Notes under the pieces: generated by a model
Database searches by the model: none
The model's input: the letters and a program-made list of their open reading frames with translations, nothing else
Told to the model about the DNA's origin: nothing
Part shown: positions 17,955-28,629 of the stretch, piece after piece
Position numbering within the stretch: the first letter of the stretch is position 1
Layout of the letters: every line of letters begins with the position of its first letter
From: Burkholderiaceae bacterium
GTDB taxonomy: Bacteria; Pseudomonadota; Gammaproteobacteria; Burkholderiales; Burkholderiaceae_C
Assembly: GCA_017992055.1 (NCBI GenBank)
Contig: JAGOPK010000001.1
Location: 930,001 to 994,000, forward strand
Reading direction: 5' to 3'
Length of the DNA: 64,000 nt
Translations under genes and position numbers: made by a program

Positions 17955-18395
17955 GTGTCTGATCTGGTGTTTCAAGGAACGTCGGCGTTGTCGCTGGACG
18001 CAAAAGGGCGGGTCACCGTCCCGGCGCGCCATCGCGAAACGCTGAACGCCTTGTGCGGCAACCAGCTGACGATCTGCCGCCACCCGGTCGGCTGCCTGAT
18101 GGTGTTTCCGCGGCCGGCCTGGCTGGCCTTCCGCGACAAGCTGCTGGCCATGCCGATGAGCGCCGATGGCTGGCGCCGGCTGTTCATGGGCTCGGCGGTC
18201 GATGTGGAGATCGACTCGGCCGCGCGCGTGCTGGTCTCGCCCGAGCTGCGCGCCGCCGCCGGCCTGGACAAGGAGGTGCTGCTGCTCGGCAACGGCGCCC
18301 GTCTCGAGTTGTGGGACCCCGTGCGCCATGCGGCGCGCGAGGCGGAGACCCTGGCCGGCCCGATGCCGACCGCGATCCAGGACTTCGTGCTGTGA
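17955..18395 (+). CDS. mraZ: Transcriptional regulator MraZ
   Basis: 146 residues from a GTG preceded by GGTGGGG. It contains the two SpoVT/AbrB-like repeats of Mra[26 protein letters not shown] near residues 6-30 and [23 protein letters not shown] in the second half. It is a DNA-binding regulator of the cell division and cell wall cluster and can oppose RsmH function. The length fits the family (about 150). It is the first gene of the dcw cluster and its stop overlaps the GTG of rsmH (GTGA). Confidence 0.93.
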   Translation: MSDLVFQGTSALSLDAKGRVTVPARHRETLNALCGNQLTICRHPVGCLMVFPRPAWLAFRDKLLAMPMSADGWRRLFMGSAVDVEIDSAARVLVSPELRAAAGLDKEVLLLGNGARLELWDPVRHAAREAETLAGPMPTAIQDFVL

Positions 18396-19351
18396 GCGTC
18401 GCCCCCGTCCCGTCGACCGCGGCGGGTCCGCTGCAGCACACCACGGTGCTGCTGCAGGAAACCGTCGACGCCGTGTTCACTCGCAGCGACGGCCTGTATG
18501 TGGACGGCACCTTCGGCCGCGGCGGCCACAGCCGCGCGCTGCTGGCGCGGCTGTCGCCGGCCGGCCGGCTGATCGCCTTCGACAAGGACCCCGAGGCCGT
18601 GGCCGTGGGCCAGGCCCTGGCGGCCGAGGACAGCCGCTTCGCCATCGTGCACGACGGCTTCGCCACCCTGGCCCAGGCGCTGGCCGAGCGCGGCATCGCC
18701 CGCATCGATGGCCTGCTGCTGGACCTGGGCGTCAGCTCGCCGCAGATCGACGATCCGGCGCGTGGCTTCAGCTTCCGCTTCGATGCGGCGCTGGACATGC
18801 GCATGGACACCACCCGCGGCGAGACCGCCGCGGACTTCCTGGCCAGCGCTCCCGAGCGCCGCATCGCAGAGGTGATTCGTGACTACGGCGAAGAACGGTT
18901 TGCTGTTCAGATTGCAAAGGCGCTTGTTGCTCGCCGGGAGGGCGGGGGCGCTGTTCGAACCACCGCCGAGCTTTCCCAGCTCGTGGCTCGTGCGGTCAAG
19001 ACCCGCGAGCCGGGCCAGGACCCTGCAACGCGCACGTTTCAAGCTCTTCGGATTTTCGTCAACCGTGAGCTCGAGGAGCTTGAGCAAGGGCTGAATGCGG
19101 CGCTGCCGCTGCTGGCGCCCGGTGGCCGGCTGGCGGTGATCAGCTTCCACTCGCTGGAAGACCGCATCGTCAAGACCTTCATCGCCCGCGAGAGCAAGGA
19201 CGAGATCGACCGCCGCGCGCCGATGGCGCCGCCCAAGGCCATGCGGCTTGTGGCGCTGGGCCGCATCCGGCCCTCGGCGGCCGAGGTGGCGGCCAATCCG
19301 CGCGCCCGCTCGGCCATGCTGCGCGTGGCCCAGCGCACGGAGGCCACATGA
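18392..19351 (+). CDS. rsmH: 16S rRNA (cytosine1402-N4)-methyltransferase RsmH
   Basis: 319 residues from a GTG overlapping mraZ. It shows the SAM-binding [13 protein letters not shown] loop, [13 protein letters not shown], the [15 protein letters not shown] segment and [13 protein letters not shown] near the C-terminus, all characteristic of RsmH (MraW). It methylates C1402 in the ribosomal decoding centre. The segment from about 18862 to 19095 uses codons unlike the rest of the gene: CTT, GCT, GTT, CGT, ATT and TTT appear repeatedly, while flanking sequence uses CTG, GCC and CGC almost exclusively. Confidence 0.94.
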   Translation: MSVAPVPSTAAGPLQHTTVLLQETVDAVFTRSDGLYVDGTFGRGGHSRALLARLSPAGRLIAFDKDPEAVAVGQALAAEDSRFAIVHDGFATLAQALAERGIARIDGLLLDLGVSSPQIDDPARGFSFRFDAALDMRMDTTRGETAADFLASAPERRIAEVIRDYGEERFAVQIAKALVARREGGGAVRTTAELSQLVARAVKTREPGQDPATRTFQALRIFVNRELEELEQGLNAALPLLAPGGRLAVISFHSLEDRIVKTFIARESKDEIDRRAPMAPPKAMRLVALGRIRPSAAEVAANPRARSAMLRVAQRTEAT

Positions 19352-19692
19352 TGGGCCGGCTGAACCTGCTGCTGCTGGCCGCGCTGATCGCCAGCGCGCT
19401 GTGGGCGGTGACCGTGGCCTATGACGCGCGCCGCGTGGTCAGCGACATCCACCGCGCCGACCAGGAGGCGCTGCGCCTGGACGGCGAGCGCACGCGGCTG
19501 GAGGCCGAGCGCCAGGCCCAGGCGACCACGCTGCGCGTGGAGCGCACCGCGCGCGAGAAGCTGGCCATGCGCACCGTGACGCCGGCCGTGACCATGTACG
19601 AAGGCGCGGCCACCGTGCCGCTGGTGGTGGCCAGCGCGCCGCGCGGTGCGCGGGCTGGGGCGGGGGCTGCGGGCCCGGGAGCGTCGAGATGA
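19348..19692 (+). CDS. ftsL: Cell division protein FtsL
   Basis: 114 residues: short cytoplasmic tail, one TM helix (about 5-24, [19 protein letters not shown]), then a coiled-coil periplasmic region (about 28-72). Size, topology and position between rsmH and ftsI identify FtsL, the bitopic divisome protein that works with FtsB and FtsQ to activate FtsWI. It overlaps rsmH by 4 bases (ATGA) and ftsI by 4 bases. The Gly/Ala-rich tail beyond residue 95 is probably disordered. Confidence 0.88.
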   Translation: MMGRLNLLLLAALIASALWAVTVAYDARRVVSDIHRADQEALRLDGERTRLEAERQAQATTLRVERTAREKLAMRTVTPAVTMYEGAATVPLVVASAPRGARAGAGAAGPGASR

Positions 19693-21458
19693 GCAAGCTG
19701 CGTGGACAACAGGCCAGCGTGCGTGGCGTCGACTACGCCACCAGCCCGCTGCTGGCCAGCCGCACGCCCAACTGGCGCAGCCGCTTCATCGTTGCCGCCG
19801 TCGGCCTGGGCTTTGCCGGCCTGCTGGGCCGCGCCGCCTACATCCAGCTGATCAACAGCGAGTTCTACCTGAAGCAGGGCGAGATGCGCTATGCGCACCG
19901 CCTGGAGGTGCCGGCCACGCGCGGCCGCATCCTCGACCGCAGCGGCCAGCTGCTGGCCGCCAGCGTGCCGGTGCCCAGCCTGTGGGCCATTCCCAAGGAG
20001 TTCCAGGCCACGCCGGCACAGCGCAGCCAGCTGGTGCGGCTGCTGAACACCGACGAGAAGGAGCTGGACCAGCGCCTGGCCAGCGGCAGCCAGAACTTCG
20101 CCTGGATCCGCCGCCAGATCGAGCCCGAGACCTGGGACAAGATCAAGGCCCTGGGCATCAAGGGCCTGTACCAGGACCGCGAGTACCGGCGCCGTTATCC
20201 CGAGGGCGAATCCGCCGCCCATGTGGTGGGCTTCACCAACCTCGACGACCAGGGCCAGGAAGGCGTGGAGCTGGCCTTCCAGCAGGACCTGCAGGGCAAG
20301 AAGGGCGCGCGTGGCGTGGTGAAGGACCGGCTGGGCCGGGTCATCGAGGACCTGGGCCTGGATGCCGAGCCGGCCGACGGCCGCGACATCCGCCTGGCCA
20401 TCGATGCCAAGGTGCAGTTCTTCGCCTACCAGCGCGTGCGCGACGCGGTGGCCGAGCACAAGGCCAAGGCCGGCAGCGTGGTGGTGCTGGACACCCAGAC
20501 CGGCGAGATCCTGGCGCTGGCCAACTGGCCCAGCTACGACCCCGGCGCCCGCGCCCGGCTGTCGGGCGAGCAGCTGCGCAACCGCGCGCTGACCGACATC
20601 TTCGAGCCCGGCTCGACGATGAAGCCCTTTGTCGTGGCCCAGGCGCTGGAAAGCGGCCGCGTGCGGCCCGACTCGCCCATCGTGTCCAACCCCGGCAGCA
20701 TGGTCGTCACCGGCGTGGCCATCCGCGATGCCCATCCCTACGGCACGCTGAGCGTGGCCCAGGTGATCCAGAAGAGCAGCAACATCGGCACCGTGCGCAT
20801 GGCCATGCAGATGCAGCCGGCCGAGCTGTGGGACGTGTATTCCAAGGTCGGCTACGGCCAGAAGCCGCAGATCCACTTTCCCGGCGCCGTCACCGGCCGG
20901 CTGCGCCCGGCCAAGACCTGGCGGCCCATCGAGCAGGCGACCATGGCCTATGGCTACGGCCTGTCGGCCTCGCTGCTGCAGATTGCCCGCGCCTACACGG
21001 TGTTCGCCCGCGACGGCGAGGTCATCCCGGTGACCATGCTCAAGCAGGATGCGCCGGTGTCGGGCCTGCGCGTGTTCTCGCCCGAGACCGCGCGCGAGGT
21101 GCGCAAGATGCTGCAGCTGGCCGCCGGCCCGGGCGGCACCGGTCCGCTGGCCCAGACCATCGGCTACTCGGTGGGCGGCAAGAGCGGCACCGCGCACAAG
21201 CAGGAAGGCAAGGGCTACGCCAGCAACAAGTACCGCAGCTGGTTCGTCGGCCTGGCGCCCATCGCCAATCCGCGCATCGTCGTCGGCGTGATGCTCGACG
21301 AGCCCAGCAACGGCGTGTACTACGGCGGCGCCGTGGCCGCGCCGGTGTTCAGCCAGGTGGTGCAGCAGACGCTGCGCATGATGAATGTGGCGCCGGATCT
21401 GGACGTCACGCCCCAGGTGCTGGCCAAGGCCCTGCCGGCCGCCCCCGAGAGTTTCTGA
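19689..21458 (+). CDS. ftsI: Peptidoglycan D,D-transpeptidase FtsI (PBP3)
   Basis: 589 residues. One N-terminal TM helix (about 33-52), a PBP dimerisation domain (about 65-230, RLEVPATRGRILDRSGQLLA) and the penicillin-binding domain. The catalytic serine is S309 in GSTMKPF (SxxK), with the SSN triad at QKSSNIG and the KSGT motif in VGGKSGTAHK. It cross-links septal peptidoglycan with FtsW. The gene is coupled to ftsL by ATGA and is followed 12 bases later by murE. Confidence 0.95.
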   Translation: MSKLRGQQASVRGVDYATSPLLASRTPNWRSRFIVAAVGLGFAGLLGRAAYIQLINSEFYLKQGEMRYAHRLEVPATRGRILDRSGQLLAASVPVPSLWAIPKEFQATPAQRSQLVRLLNTDEKELDQRLASGSQNFAWIRRQIEPETWDKIKALGIKGLYQDREYRRRYPEGESAAHVVGFTNLDDQGQEGVELAFQQDLQGKKGARGVVKDRLGRVIEDLGLDAEPADGRDIRLAIDAKVQFFAYQRVRDAVAEHKAKAGSVVVLDTQTGEILALANWPSYDPGARARLSGEQLRNRALTDIFEPGSTMKPFVVAQALESGRVRPDSPIVSNPGSMVVTGVAIRDAHPYGTLSVAQVIQKSSNIGTVRMAMQMQPAELWDVYSKVGYGQKPQIHFPGAVTGRLRPAKTWRPIEQATMAYGYGLSASLLQIARAYTVFARDGEVIPVTMLKQDAPVSGLRVFSPETAREVRKMLQLAAGPGGTGPLAQTIGYSVGGKSGTAHKQEGKGYASNKYRSWFVGLAPIANPRIVVGVMLDEPSNGVYYGGAVAAPVFSQVVQQTLRMMNVAPDLDVTPQVLAKALPAAPESF

Positions 21459-21470
21459 GAGCCTGCGACC

Positions 21471-22985
21471 GTGAACGCCCCGCACCTCCTCGCCGACACC
21501 GCCGCCGCGCTGGCCTGGCTGCGCACGGCCGGCGTCAGCGGCACGCTGCGCACCGACAGCCGCGCGGTGCGGCCGGGCGATGTCTTCATCGCCTGGCCCG
21601 GCTATGCCACCGACGGCCGGCGTTATGTGGCCCAGGCCCTGGCGGCCGGCGCGGTGGCCTGCCTGGTCGAGGCCGAAGGCCTGGACACCGTGGCCCTGCC
21701 GGCCGATGGTCGCATCGCCGCGCTGGCCGGGCTGAAGGCCGCCACCGGCCCGCTGGCCTCGGCCTGGTTCGGCGAGCCCTCGCAGGCGCTGCAGGTCATC
21801 GCCGTCACCGGCACCAATGGCAAGAGCAGCACCGCCTGGTGGACGGCCCAGGCGCTGACGGCGCTGGGCCGGCCCTGCGGTGTGGTCGGCACGCTGGGCG
21901 TGGGCCGGCCGCCGCTGGCGGGCGACCCCGGTGCCATCCGCCACACCGGCCTGACCACGCCCGACCCGGTGACGCTGCAGGCCACGCTGGCCGAGCTGCG
22001 GGCCCAGGGCTGCACGGCCTGCGCCATCGAGGCCTCGTCGATCGGCATCGTCGAGCAGCGCCTGGCCGGCACGCGCATCGTGGTGGCCCAGTTCACCAAC
22101 CTGACCCAGGACCATCTGGACTACCACGGCGACATGGCGGCCTATGGCCAGGCCAAGCGCCGGCTGTTCGCCTGGCCGGGCCTGCAGGCCGCCGCGGTGG
22201 ACATCGACGATGGCTGGGGTGCCGAGCTGGCGCGCCAGCTGGCCGGCAGTGGCCTGCAGCTGTGGACCGGCGCGGTGAAGACCGCCGGCGCCCGCCTGCG
22301 TGCCGAGGCCGTGGCCTATGACGCCACCGGCCTGGGCTTCACGCTGGTGGAGCAGGGCGGTGGCCGGGCCGAGGTGCGCACCGGCCTGATCGGCGACTAC
22401 AACCTGCACAACCTGCTGGCCGTGGCCGGCGCGCTGCGCGCGCTGGGCCTGCCGCTGGACGGCATGGCCCAGGCCTTTGCGCGGCTGACCCCGGTGCCCG
22501 GCCGCATGGACCGAGTGCCGGGCCAGCCCGGCCAGCCCGAGGTGGTGGTCGACTATGCCCACACGCCCGATGCGCTGGACAAGGCCCTGGCCGCGCTGCG
22601 CCCGCTGGCCGCGGCGCGTGGCGGCGCGCTGTGGTGCGTGTTCGGCTGCGGTGGCAACCGCGACCCCGGCAAGCGGCCGCTGATGGGCGCCATCGCCCGC
22701 CGGCGTGCCGACCAGCTGGTGCTGACCAGCGACAACCCGCGCGACGAGAAGCCCGGCGCCATCCTGTGCCAGATCCTGGCCGGCATCGCCGACTCGGCCG
22801 AGGTGGCGGTGATCGAGGACCGGGCCCAGGCCATCGCCGATGCCATCGGCCGCGCCGCCCCGGCCGACGTGGTGCTGATCGCCGGCAAGGGTCATGAGGA
22901 CTACCAGGAGGTGGCCGGCGTCAAGCGGCCCTTCCTCGATGCCAGCGTGGCCGCCCAGGCCCTGGCCCAGCGGGGCGCTGCATGA
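21471..22985 (+). CDS. murE: UDP-MurNAc-tripeptide synthetase MurE
   Basis: 504 residues from a GTG. ATP-binding loop GTNGKSST, substrate-binding middle domain with TNLTQDHLDYHGDM, and the C-terminal ligase domain with DNPRDEKPG. The DNPR motif is the one associated with enzymes that add meso-diaminopimelate rather than lysine, so the wall should be the usual gram-negative A1gamma type. It acts in the cytoplasm after MurD. Its stop overlaps the ATG of murF. Confidence 0.94.
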   Translation: MNAPHLLADTAAALAWLRTAGVSGTLRTDSRAVRPGDVFIAWPGYATDGRRYVAQALAAGAVACLVEAEGLDTVALPADGRIAALAGLKAATGPLASAWFGEPSQALQVIAVTGTNGKSSTAWWTAQALTALGRPCGVVGTLGVGRPPLAGDPGAIRHTGLTTPDPVTLQATLAELRAQGCTACAIEASSIGIVEQRLAGTRIVVAQFTNLTQDHLDYHGDMAAYGQAKRRLFAWPGLQAAAVDIDDGWGAELARQLAGSGLQLWTGAVKTAGARLRAEAVAYDATGLGFTLVEQGGGRAEVRTGLIGDYNLHNLLAVAGALRALGLPLDGMAQAFARLTPVPGRMDRVPGQPGQPEVVVDYAHTPDALDKALAALRPLAAARGGALWCVFGCGGNRDPGKRPLMGAIARRRADQLVLTSDNPRDEKPGAILCQILAGIADSAEVAVIEDRAQAIADAIGRAAPADVVLIAGKGHEDYQEVAGVKRPFLDASVAAQALAQRGAA

Positions 22986-24427
22986 GCGCCGATCTGCTGA
23001 TGACCCTGGCCCAGGCGCAGGCCCTGCTGCCCGGCAGCCGCCTGGTCGGCGACGGCGCCACGCCCATCCTGCGTGTGCACAGCGACACCCGCACGCTGCA
23101 GCCCGGCGACCTGTTCGTGGCGCTGAAGGGCGAGCGCTTCGATGCCCATGACTTTCTGCCGCAGGCGCGTGCCGCCGGCGCGGTGGCGGCCATCGCCCAA
23201 CACGGTCTGGACGCGGCAGGTCTGCCCGGCCTGGAGGTGGCCGACACCCTGGTCGCGCTGCAGCAGCTGGCGCGTGGCTGGCGCCAGGCCCATCCGCTGC
23301 CGCTGATCGCGGTGACCGGCAGCAATGGCAAGACCACGGTCACGCAGATGCTGGCGTCCATCCTGCGCGCCTGGGTCGGAGCCGGGCACACGCTGGCCAC
23401 CGCCGGCAACCTCAACAACCACATCGGCCTGCCGCTGAGCGCGCTGCGCCAGCGCCCCGTGCACCGCGCCGGCGTGCTGGAGCTGGGCATGAACCACCCG
23501 GGCGAGATCGCGCTGCTGGCGCAGATCGCCCAGCCCACGGTGGTGCTGGTCAACAACGCCCAGCGCGAGCACCAGGAGTTCATGGCCACGGTGGAAGCCG
23601 TGGCGCGCGAGAACGGCAGCGCCATCGCCGCGCTGCCGCCGCAGGGCGTGGCGGTGTTCCCGGCCGACGATGCCCAGGCACCGGTGTGGCAGGCGCTGGC
23701 CGCCGGCCGGCCGCAGCTGACGTTTGCGCTGGATGGCCTGGCCGATGTGCATGGCGGCGGCCAGTGGGTCACCGACGAGCGCGATGCCGAATGGGGCGGC
23801 GCCTGGCGGCTGACGATGCACACGCCGGCCGGCCCGGCCACCGCCACCCTGCATGCCGCCGGCCGCCACAACCTGAAAAACGCGCTGGCCGCCAGCGCCG
23901 CGGCCCTGGCCGCCGGGGCGCCGCTGCAGGCGGTGGTCGACGGCCTGCAGGCCTTCCGCCCGGTGGCCGGCCGCTCGCAGGCGCGGCGCCTGAAGCTGGG
24001 CGCGGCCACCGTCACCCTGGTCGACGACAGCTACAACGCCAACCCCGATTCGGTGCAGGCCGCCATCCAGCTGCTGGCCACGCTGCCCGGCCCGCACTGG
24101 CTGCTGCTGGGCGACATGGGTGAGGTCGGCGACCAGGGCCCGGCCTTCCATGCCGAGGTCGGTGCCGCGGCACGCGCCGCCGGCATCGCCCACTTCTGGG
24201 CCGTGGGCACGGCCTGTGGCCATGCGGCCGCGGCCTATGGCCCGGGCGCCCGACGCTTTGACGATGCGCAGTCGGTGGTGGCTGCGCTGGACGACAAGAA
24301 CCCAGGCCTGCCCGACTGCGGCGCGGTGCTGGTGAAAGGATCGCGCTTCATGCGCATGGAACAGGTGGTGAAGGCGCTGCAGGCGCGTGCGGACAAGAAC
24401 AGCCCCGGGGGTGCCGCATGCTGCTGA
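22982..24427 (+). CDS. murF: UDP-MurNAc-tripeptide:D-Ala-D-Ala ligase MurF
   Basis: 481 residues. N-terminal Mur domain with [22 protein letters not shown] split over residues 37-60, ATP loop [11 protein letters not shown], middle domain with [13 protein letters not shown] and [10 protein letters not shown], and C-terminal domain with [11 protein letters not shown]. It adds D-Ala-D-Ala to complete the pentapeptide. It overlaps murE by 4 bases and mraY by 10 bases. Confidence 0.94.
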   Translation: MSADLLMTLAQAQALLPGSRLVGDGATPILRVHSDTRTLQPGDLFVALKGERFDAHDFLPQARAAGAVAAIAQHGLDAAGLPGLEVADTLVALQQLARGWRQAHPLPLIAVTGSNGKTTVTQMLASILRAWVGAGHTLATAGNLNNHIGLPLSALRQRPVHRAGVLELGMNHPGEIALLAQIAQPTVVLVNNAQREHQEFMATVEAVARENGSAIAALPPQGVAVFPADDAQAPVWQALAAGRPQLTFALDGLADVHGGGQWVTDERDAEWGGAWRLTMHTPAGPATATLHAAGRHNLKNALAASAAALAAGAPLQAVVDGLQAFRPVAGRSQARRLKLGAATVTLVDDSYNANPDSVQAAIQLLATLPGPHWLLLGDMGEVGDQGPAFHAEVGAAARAAGIAHFWAVGTACGHAAAAYGPGARRFDDAQSVVAALDDKNPGLPDCGAVLVKGSRFMRMEQVVKALQARADKNSPGGAACC

Positions 24428-25596
24428 GCCTGTCGCAATGGCTGCTGGCGCAGAACCCCGACTGGGGCTTTCTGCGCATCTTCCAGTACCTGACCTTCCG
24501 CGCCGTGATGTCGGCGATGACGGCGCTGCTGATCGGCCTGGCCTTCGGTCCCTGGGTCATCCGCCGCCTCACCGAGCTGAAGATCGGCCAGCCCATCCGC
24601 GAATACGGCGTGCAGGCCCATCTGCAAAAGCGCGGCACGCCCACCATGGGCGGCGTGCTGGTGCTGATCGGCATCGGTGTCTCCACCATCCTGTGGTTCG
24701 ACTGGACCAACCGCTTCGTCTGGGTGGTGATGGTGGTGACCTTCGGCTTCGGCGCCGTGGGCTGGGCCGACGACTGGCGCAAGGTGGTCAAGAAAGACCC
24801 CGAGGGCATGCGCTCGCGCGAGAAGTTCATCTGGCAGAGCCTGATCGGCCTGGCCGCGGCCATGTACCTGGCCTTTGCGGTGTCGGAGTCGACCAACCAG
24901 CGGGTGCTGGAGCTGTTCTTCCAGTGGATCGCCTCGGGATTCAGCACCGAGCTGCCGCCCAAGGCCGGCCTGATGGTGCCGTTCTTCAAGACCGTCAACT
25001 ACCCGCTGGGCGTGGCCGGCTTCATCGCGGTGACCTACTTCGTCATCGTCGGCGCCAGCAATGCGGTGAACTTCACCGACGGCCTGGACGGCCTGGCCAT
25101 CATGCCGGTGGTGCTGGTGGGCTCGGCGCTGGGCATCTTTGCCTACATCGTCGGCAATGCGGTCTACAGCAAGTACCTGTTCTTCCCGCACATCCCGGGC
25201 GCCGGCGAGCTGCTGATCTTCTGCGGCGCGATGGCCGGTGCCGGCCTGGCCTTCCTGTGGTTCAACGCCCATCCGGCCCAGGTGTTCATGGGCGACGTGG
25301 GCGCGCTGGCACTCGGCGGCGCCCTCGGCACCATCGCCGTCATCACGCGCCAGGAGATCGTGCTCGGCATCATGGGCGCGGTGTTCGTCGCCGAGGTGCT
25401 GTCGGTGATGATCCAGGTCAGCTGGTTCAAGTACACCAAGAAGAAGTACGGCGAGGGCCGGCGCATCTTCCTGATGGCGCCGTTGCACCACCACTTCGAG
25501 AAGAAGGGCTGGAACGAGACCCAGGTGGTGGTGCGCTTCTGGATCATCACCATGCTGCTGTGCCTGGTGGGTCTGGCCTCCCTCAAGCTGCGTTGA
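24418..25596 (+). CDS. mraY: Phospho-MurNAc-pentapeptide transferase MraY
   Basis: 392 residues, about 10 TM helices. Signature motifs are GTPTMGGVL, the catalytic aspartates in WADDWRK and [10 protein letters not shown], and the late loop [13 protein letters not shown] with FWIIT. It transfers phospho-MurNAc-pentapeptide to undecaprenyl phosphate to form lipid I at the inner membrane. It starts inside the end of murF, and murD follows after 7 bases. Confidence 0.95.
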   Translation: MLLSLSQWLLAQNPDWGFLRIFQYLTFRAVMSAMTALLIGLAFGPWVIRRLTELKIGQPIREYGVQAHLQKRGTPTMGGVLVLIGIGVSTILWFDWTNRFVWVVMVVTFGFGAVGWADDWRKVVKKDPEGMRSREKFIWQSLIGLAAAMYLAFAVSESTNQRVLELFFQWIASGFSTELPPKAGLMVPFFKTVNYPLGVAGFIAVTYFVIVGASNAVNFTDGLDGLAIMPVVLVGSALGIFAYIVGNAVYSKYLFFPHIPGAGELLIFCGAMAGAGLAFLWFNAHPAQVFMGDVGALALGGALGTIAVITRQEIVLGIMGAVFVAEVLSVMIQVSWFKYTKKKYGEGRRIFLMAPLHHHFEKKGWNETQVVVRFWIITMLLCLVGLASLKLR

Positions 25597-25603
25597 GCCG
25601 GCG

Positions 25604-27370
25604 ATGAACCACCTGCAAGACCTCGACGTGCTGGTGCTGGGCCTGGGTGACTCCGGCCTGGCGATGGCGCGCTGGTGCGCGCGCTCCGGCGCGCGCGTGC
25701 AGGTCTGGGATTCGCGTGAGCAGCCGCCGCAGGCCGCGGCCCTGGCCGCCGCGGTGCCCGGCGCCACGCTGCGCAGCGGCGCGCTGGGCGCCGACGATCT
25801 GGGCGCGGTGCAACTGGTGCTGAAGAGCCCGGGCCTGGCGCCGCACGACGGCCGCATCGCGCCGCTGCTGCAGGCCGCCCAGGCGCGGGGCATTGCCACC
25901 GCCGGCGAACTGGACCTGTTCGCCCGCGCGCTGGCCGATCTGAAGACCGCGCGTGGCTACGATCCCAGGGTGCTGGCCATCACCGGCACCAATGGCAAGA
26001 CCACCACCACGGCGATGACGGCGCTGCTGGTCGAGCGCTGCGGCCTGCGCGTGGCCATGGCCGGCAACATCGGCCCGACCCTGCTGGACACGCTGGCCGA
26101 TGCGCTGGACCGCGAGCCCGAGCCCGCATCCGAACCCGAAGCGGTGGCCGACGCGGCTGTCGTCAGCGAGCCGCTGAATGCCGACCCCGAAGTGACGGCC
26201 GAGGCCGACGCGGACGAAGCGCTGCCGCCGGCCGAAGACGACGACGACGCGGCGCCGCTGCAGCTGGCGCCGCCGCCGCCGGCCGCGCCGGTGTTCGAGG
26301 TGCTGCCCGAGGTCTGGGTGCTGGAGCTGTCCAGCTTCCAGCTCGACGGCGGCGGCCAGGGTGTGCGCGGCTTCAACCCCAGTGCCGCGGCGGTGCTGAA
26401 CATCACGCAGGACCACCTGGACTGGCATGGCGACCTGGCCGCCTATGCCGCGGCCAAGGGCCGCATCTACGGCGAGGGTGGTGCCGAGGGCAGCACGGTC
26501 TGCGTGGTCAACCGCGACGATGCCGTCACCCTGGCCCTGCTGCCGGCGCCGGTGACGGTCAAGGGCGGACGCGGCGTCAAGCCGCGGCTGCTGCAGCGCC
26601 GGGTGGTGCGCTTCGGCCTGGACGCGCCGCAGCGGCCCGGCGACTTCGGCCTGGTGGTCGAAAACGGCATGGCCTGGCTGGTGCGCGCCCGCGAGGTCGA
26701 CGAGACCCTGCGCCGCGGCAGCCGCAAGGCCGCGGCCGAGGACGAGGAGATCCTGCTGCAGCGCCTGATGCCGGCCGATGCGCTGCGTGTGCGCGGCCGC
26801 CACAACGCCGCCAATGCGCTGGCCGCACTGGCCCTGGCCACGGCCATCGGCTGCCCGCTGGCGCCGATGCTGCACGGCCTGCGCGACTACCGCGGCGAGC
26901 CGCACCGCGTCGAGTACATCGGCCACGTCGGCGAGGTCGAGGCCTTCGACGACAGCAAGGGCACCAATGTCGGCGCCACCGTGGCCGCGCTCGAGGGCCT
27001 GGGTGCCGACAGGGACCCGGCCAGGCTGGTGGTGATCCTGGGCGGCGACGGCAAGGGCCAGGACTTTGCGCCGCTGGCCGCGCCGCTGGCCCGCCATGCG
27101 CGGGCCGTGGCCCTGATCGGCCGCGACGGCCCGGCCATCGCCGCCGCGGTGGCCGCGGCCTGCGAGCCGGCCGGCATCGCCGTGCAGGCCCATGACAGCC
27201 TGCAAGCCGCCGTGGCCTGGGGCCTGCAGCAGGCGCAGGCCGGTGATGCGCTGCTGCTCAGCCCGGCCTGCGCCAGCCTGGACATGTTCCGCAACTATGC
27301 GCACCGCGCCGAGGTGTTTGTGGCCGCGGTGCAGGCTGAAGCCCAGGCCCGCGGGGAGCTGCTGCAATGA
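25604..27370 (+). CDS. murD: UDP-MurNAc-L-Ala:D-Glu ligase MurD with acidic insertion
   Basis: 588 residues against about 440 in E. coli. Rossmann-type start ([17 protein letters not shown]), ATP loop [11 protein letters not shown] (G131/K132), [12 protein letters not shown], and the C-terminal [15 protein letters not shown] and [21 protein letters not shown]. Two features explain the extra length: an acidic, Pro/Ala-rich stretch at about residues 170-230 (bases 26111-26293), placed between [12 protein letters not shown] and [10 protein letters not shown], and a second charged stretch around [19 protein letters not shown]. The first sits on a surface loop of the central domain and should be disordered. 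The catalytic core looks intact. It overlaps ftsW by 4 bases. Confidence 0.93.
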   Translation: MNHLQDLDVLVLGLGDSGLAMARWCARSGARVQVWDSREQPPQAAALAAAVPGATLRSGALGADDLGAVQLVLKSPGLAPHDGRIAPLLQAAQARGIATAGELDLFARALADLKTARGYDPRVLAITGTNGKTTTTAMTALLVERCGLRVAMAGNIGPTLLDTLADALDREPEPASEPEAVADAAVVSEPLNADPEVTAEADADEALPPAEDDDDAAPLQLAPPPPAAPVFEVLPEVWVLELSSFQLDGGGQGVRGFNPSAAAVLNITQDHLDWHGDLAAYAAAKGRIYGEGGAEGSTVCVVNRDDAVTLALLPAPVTVKGGRGVKPRLLQRRVVRFGLDAPQRPGDFGLVVENGMAWLVRAREVDETLRRGSRKAAAEDEEILLQRLMPADALRVRGRHNAANALAALALATAIGCPLAPMLHGLRDYRGEPHRVEYIGHVGEVEAFDDSKGTNVGATVAALEGLGADRDPARLVVILGGDGKGQDFAPLAAPLARHARAVALIGRDGPAIAAAVAAACEPAGIAVQAHDSLQAAVAWGLQQAQAGDALLLSPACASLDMFRNYAHRAEVFVAAVQAEAQARGELLQ

Positions 27371-28629
27371 CCGCCATCGCACACAAGCTGGGCCTGGCCA
27401 CGCTGATCGAGCGGCTGAAGTCGCTGCGCGCCGGCAGCGGCGAGCCGGTGCCGATCCGCGACTGGCAGGGCGCCGGGGCCGGTCAGGCCACGCGCATCGC
27501 CGGCTTCGACCAGGGCCTGGTGTGGTGCGTGCTGGGCCTGATGATGCTGGGCCTGGTGATGGTCTATTCGGCCAGCGTGGCCCTGCCCGACAGCCCCAAG
27601 TACGCGCGCTACACGCCCACCTTCTTCCTGTCGCGCCATGCCTTCTCGCTGGGCCTGGCCTTCGTCGCCGCGCTGGTGGCGGTGCAGGTGCCGGTCAAGC
27701 TGTGGGAGCGCGCCGCGCCCTGGCTGTTCGTCGGCGCGCTGCTGCTGCTGGTGGCGGTGCTGATCCCCGGCGTGGGCAAGGGCGTCAACGGCGCGCGCCG
27801 CTGGCTGCCGCTGGGGGTGATGAACTTCCAGCCCAGCGAGCTGGCCAAGCTGGCCATGGCCATGTACGCGGCCAGCTACATGGTGCGCAAGATGGAGGTC
27901 AAGGAGCGCTTCCTGAAGGCCGTGTGGCCGATGGCGGTGTCGCTGGGCGTGATCGGCGTGCTGCTGCTGGCCGAGCCCGACATGGGCGCCTTCGTGGTCA
28001 TCGCGGCGATCTCGCTGGGCATCCTGTTCCTGGGCGGCGTCAACGGCCGCATGTTCGCGGTCAGCGTGGCCATGCTGCTGGGCGCGATGGTGGTGATGAT
28101 CATCACCAGCCCCTGGCGGCTGGAGCGTGCGCTGGCCTTCACCGATCCCTTCGACCCGCTGTATGCCAAGGGCAAGGGCTACCAGCTCAGCCATTCGCTG
28201 ATCGCCATCGGCCGCGGCGAGTTCTCGGGCCAGGGTCTGGGCTCCAGCGTCGAGAAGCTGCACTACCTGCCCGAAGCCCACACCGACTTCATCCTGGCCG
28301 TGATCGGCGAGGAGCTGGGCTTCGTCGGCGTGGCCTGCGTCATCGTGGCCTTCTTCTGGCTCACGCGGCGCATCTTCGTCATCGGCCGCCAGGCCGTGGT
28401 GCTGGACCGCGTGTTCGCCGGCCTGATGGTGCAGGGCATCGGCATCTGGATCGGCGGCCAGACCCTGATCAACATGGGCGTCAACCTGGGCGCGCTGCCG
28501 ACCAAGGGCCTGACCCTGCCGCTGCTGAGCTATGGCGGCTCGGCCATCCTGATGAACCTGGTGGCCCTGGCCATCGTGCTGCGGGTGGACATCGAGAACC
28601 GGCAACTCATGCGCGGAGGCCGCGCATGA
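27367..28629 (+). CDS. ftsW: Lipid II polymerase / divisome protein FtsW
   Basis: 420 residues, about 10 TM helices of the SEDS family. Motifs: [10 protein letters not shown] with [21 protein letters not shown], the large loop with [19 protein letters not shown] and [19 protein letters not shown], and [10 protein letters not shown]. With FtsI it polymerises septal glycan strands. Overlaps murD (ATGA) and murG (ATGA). The N-terminal 40 residues form a cytoplasmic tail. Confidence 0.94.
   Translation: MTAIAHKLGLATLIERLKSLRAGSGEPVPIRDWQGAGAGQATRIAGFDQGLVWCVLGLMMLGLVMVYSASVALPDSPKYARYTPTFFLSRHAFSLGLAFVAALVAVQVPVKLWERAAPWLFVGALLLLVAVLIPGVGKGVNGARRWLPLGVMNFQPSELAKLAMAMYAASYMVRKMEVKERFLKAVWPMAVSLGVIGVLLLAEPDMGAFVVIAAISLGILFLGGVNGRMFAVSVAMLLGAMVVMIITSPWRLERALAFTDPFDPLYAKGKGYQLSHSLIAIGRGEFSGQGLGSSVEKLHYLPEAHTDFILAVIGEELGFVGVACVIVAFFWLTRRIFVIGRQAVVLDRVFAGLMVQGIGIWIGGQTLINMGVNLGALPTKGLTLPLLSYGGSAILMNLVALAIVLRVDIENRQLMRGGRA

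Noticed and set aside
19419-22895. Minus-strand open frame of about 1160 codons opposite ftsI and murE
   Set aside because: Shadow of ftsI and murE, whose motifs are complete; composition is Gly/His/Gln/Arg-rich without structure.
26111-26293. Frameshift or assembly error in murD
   Set aside because: The frame is continuous, flanking motifs are in register, and the insert has biased but coherent acidic composition.
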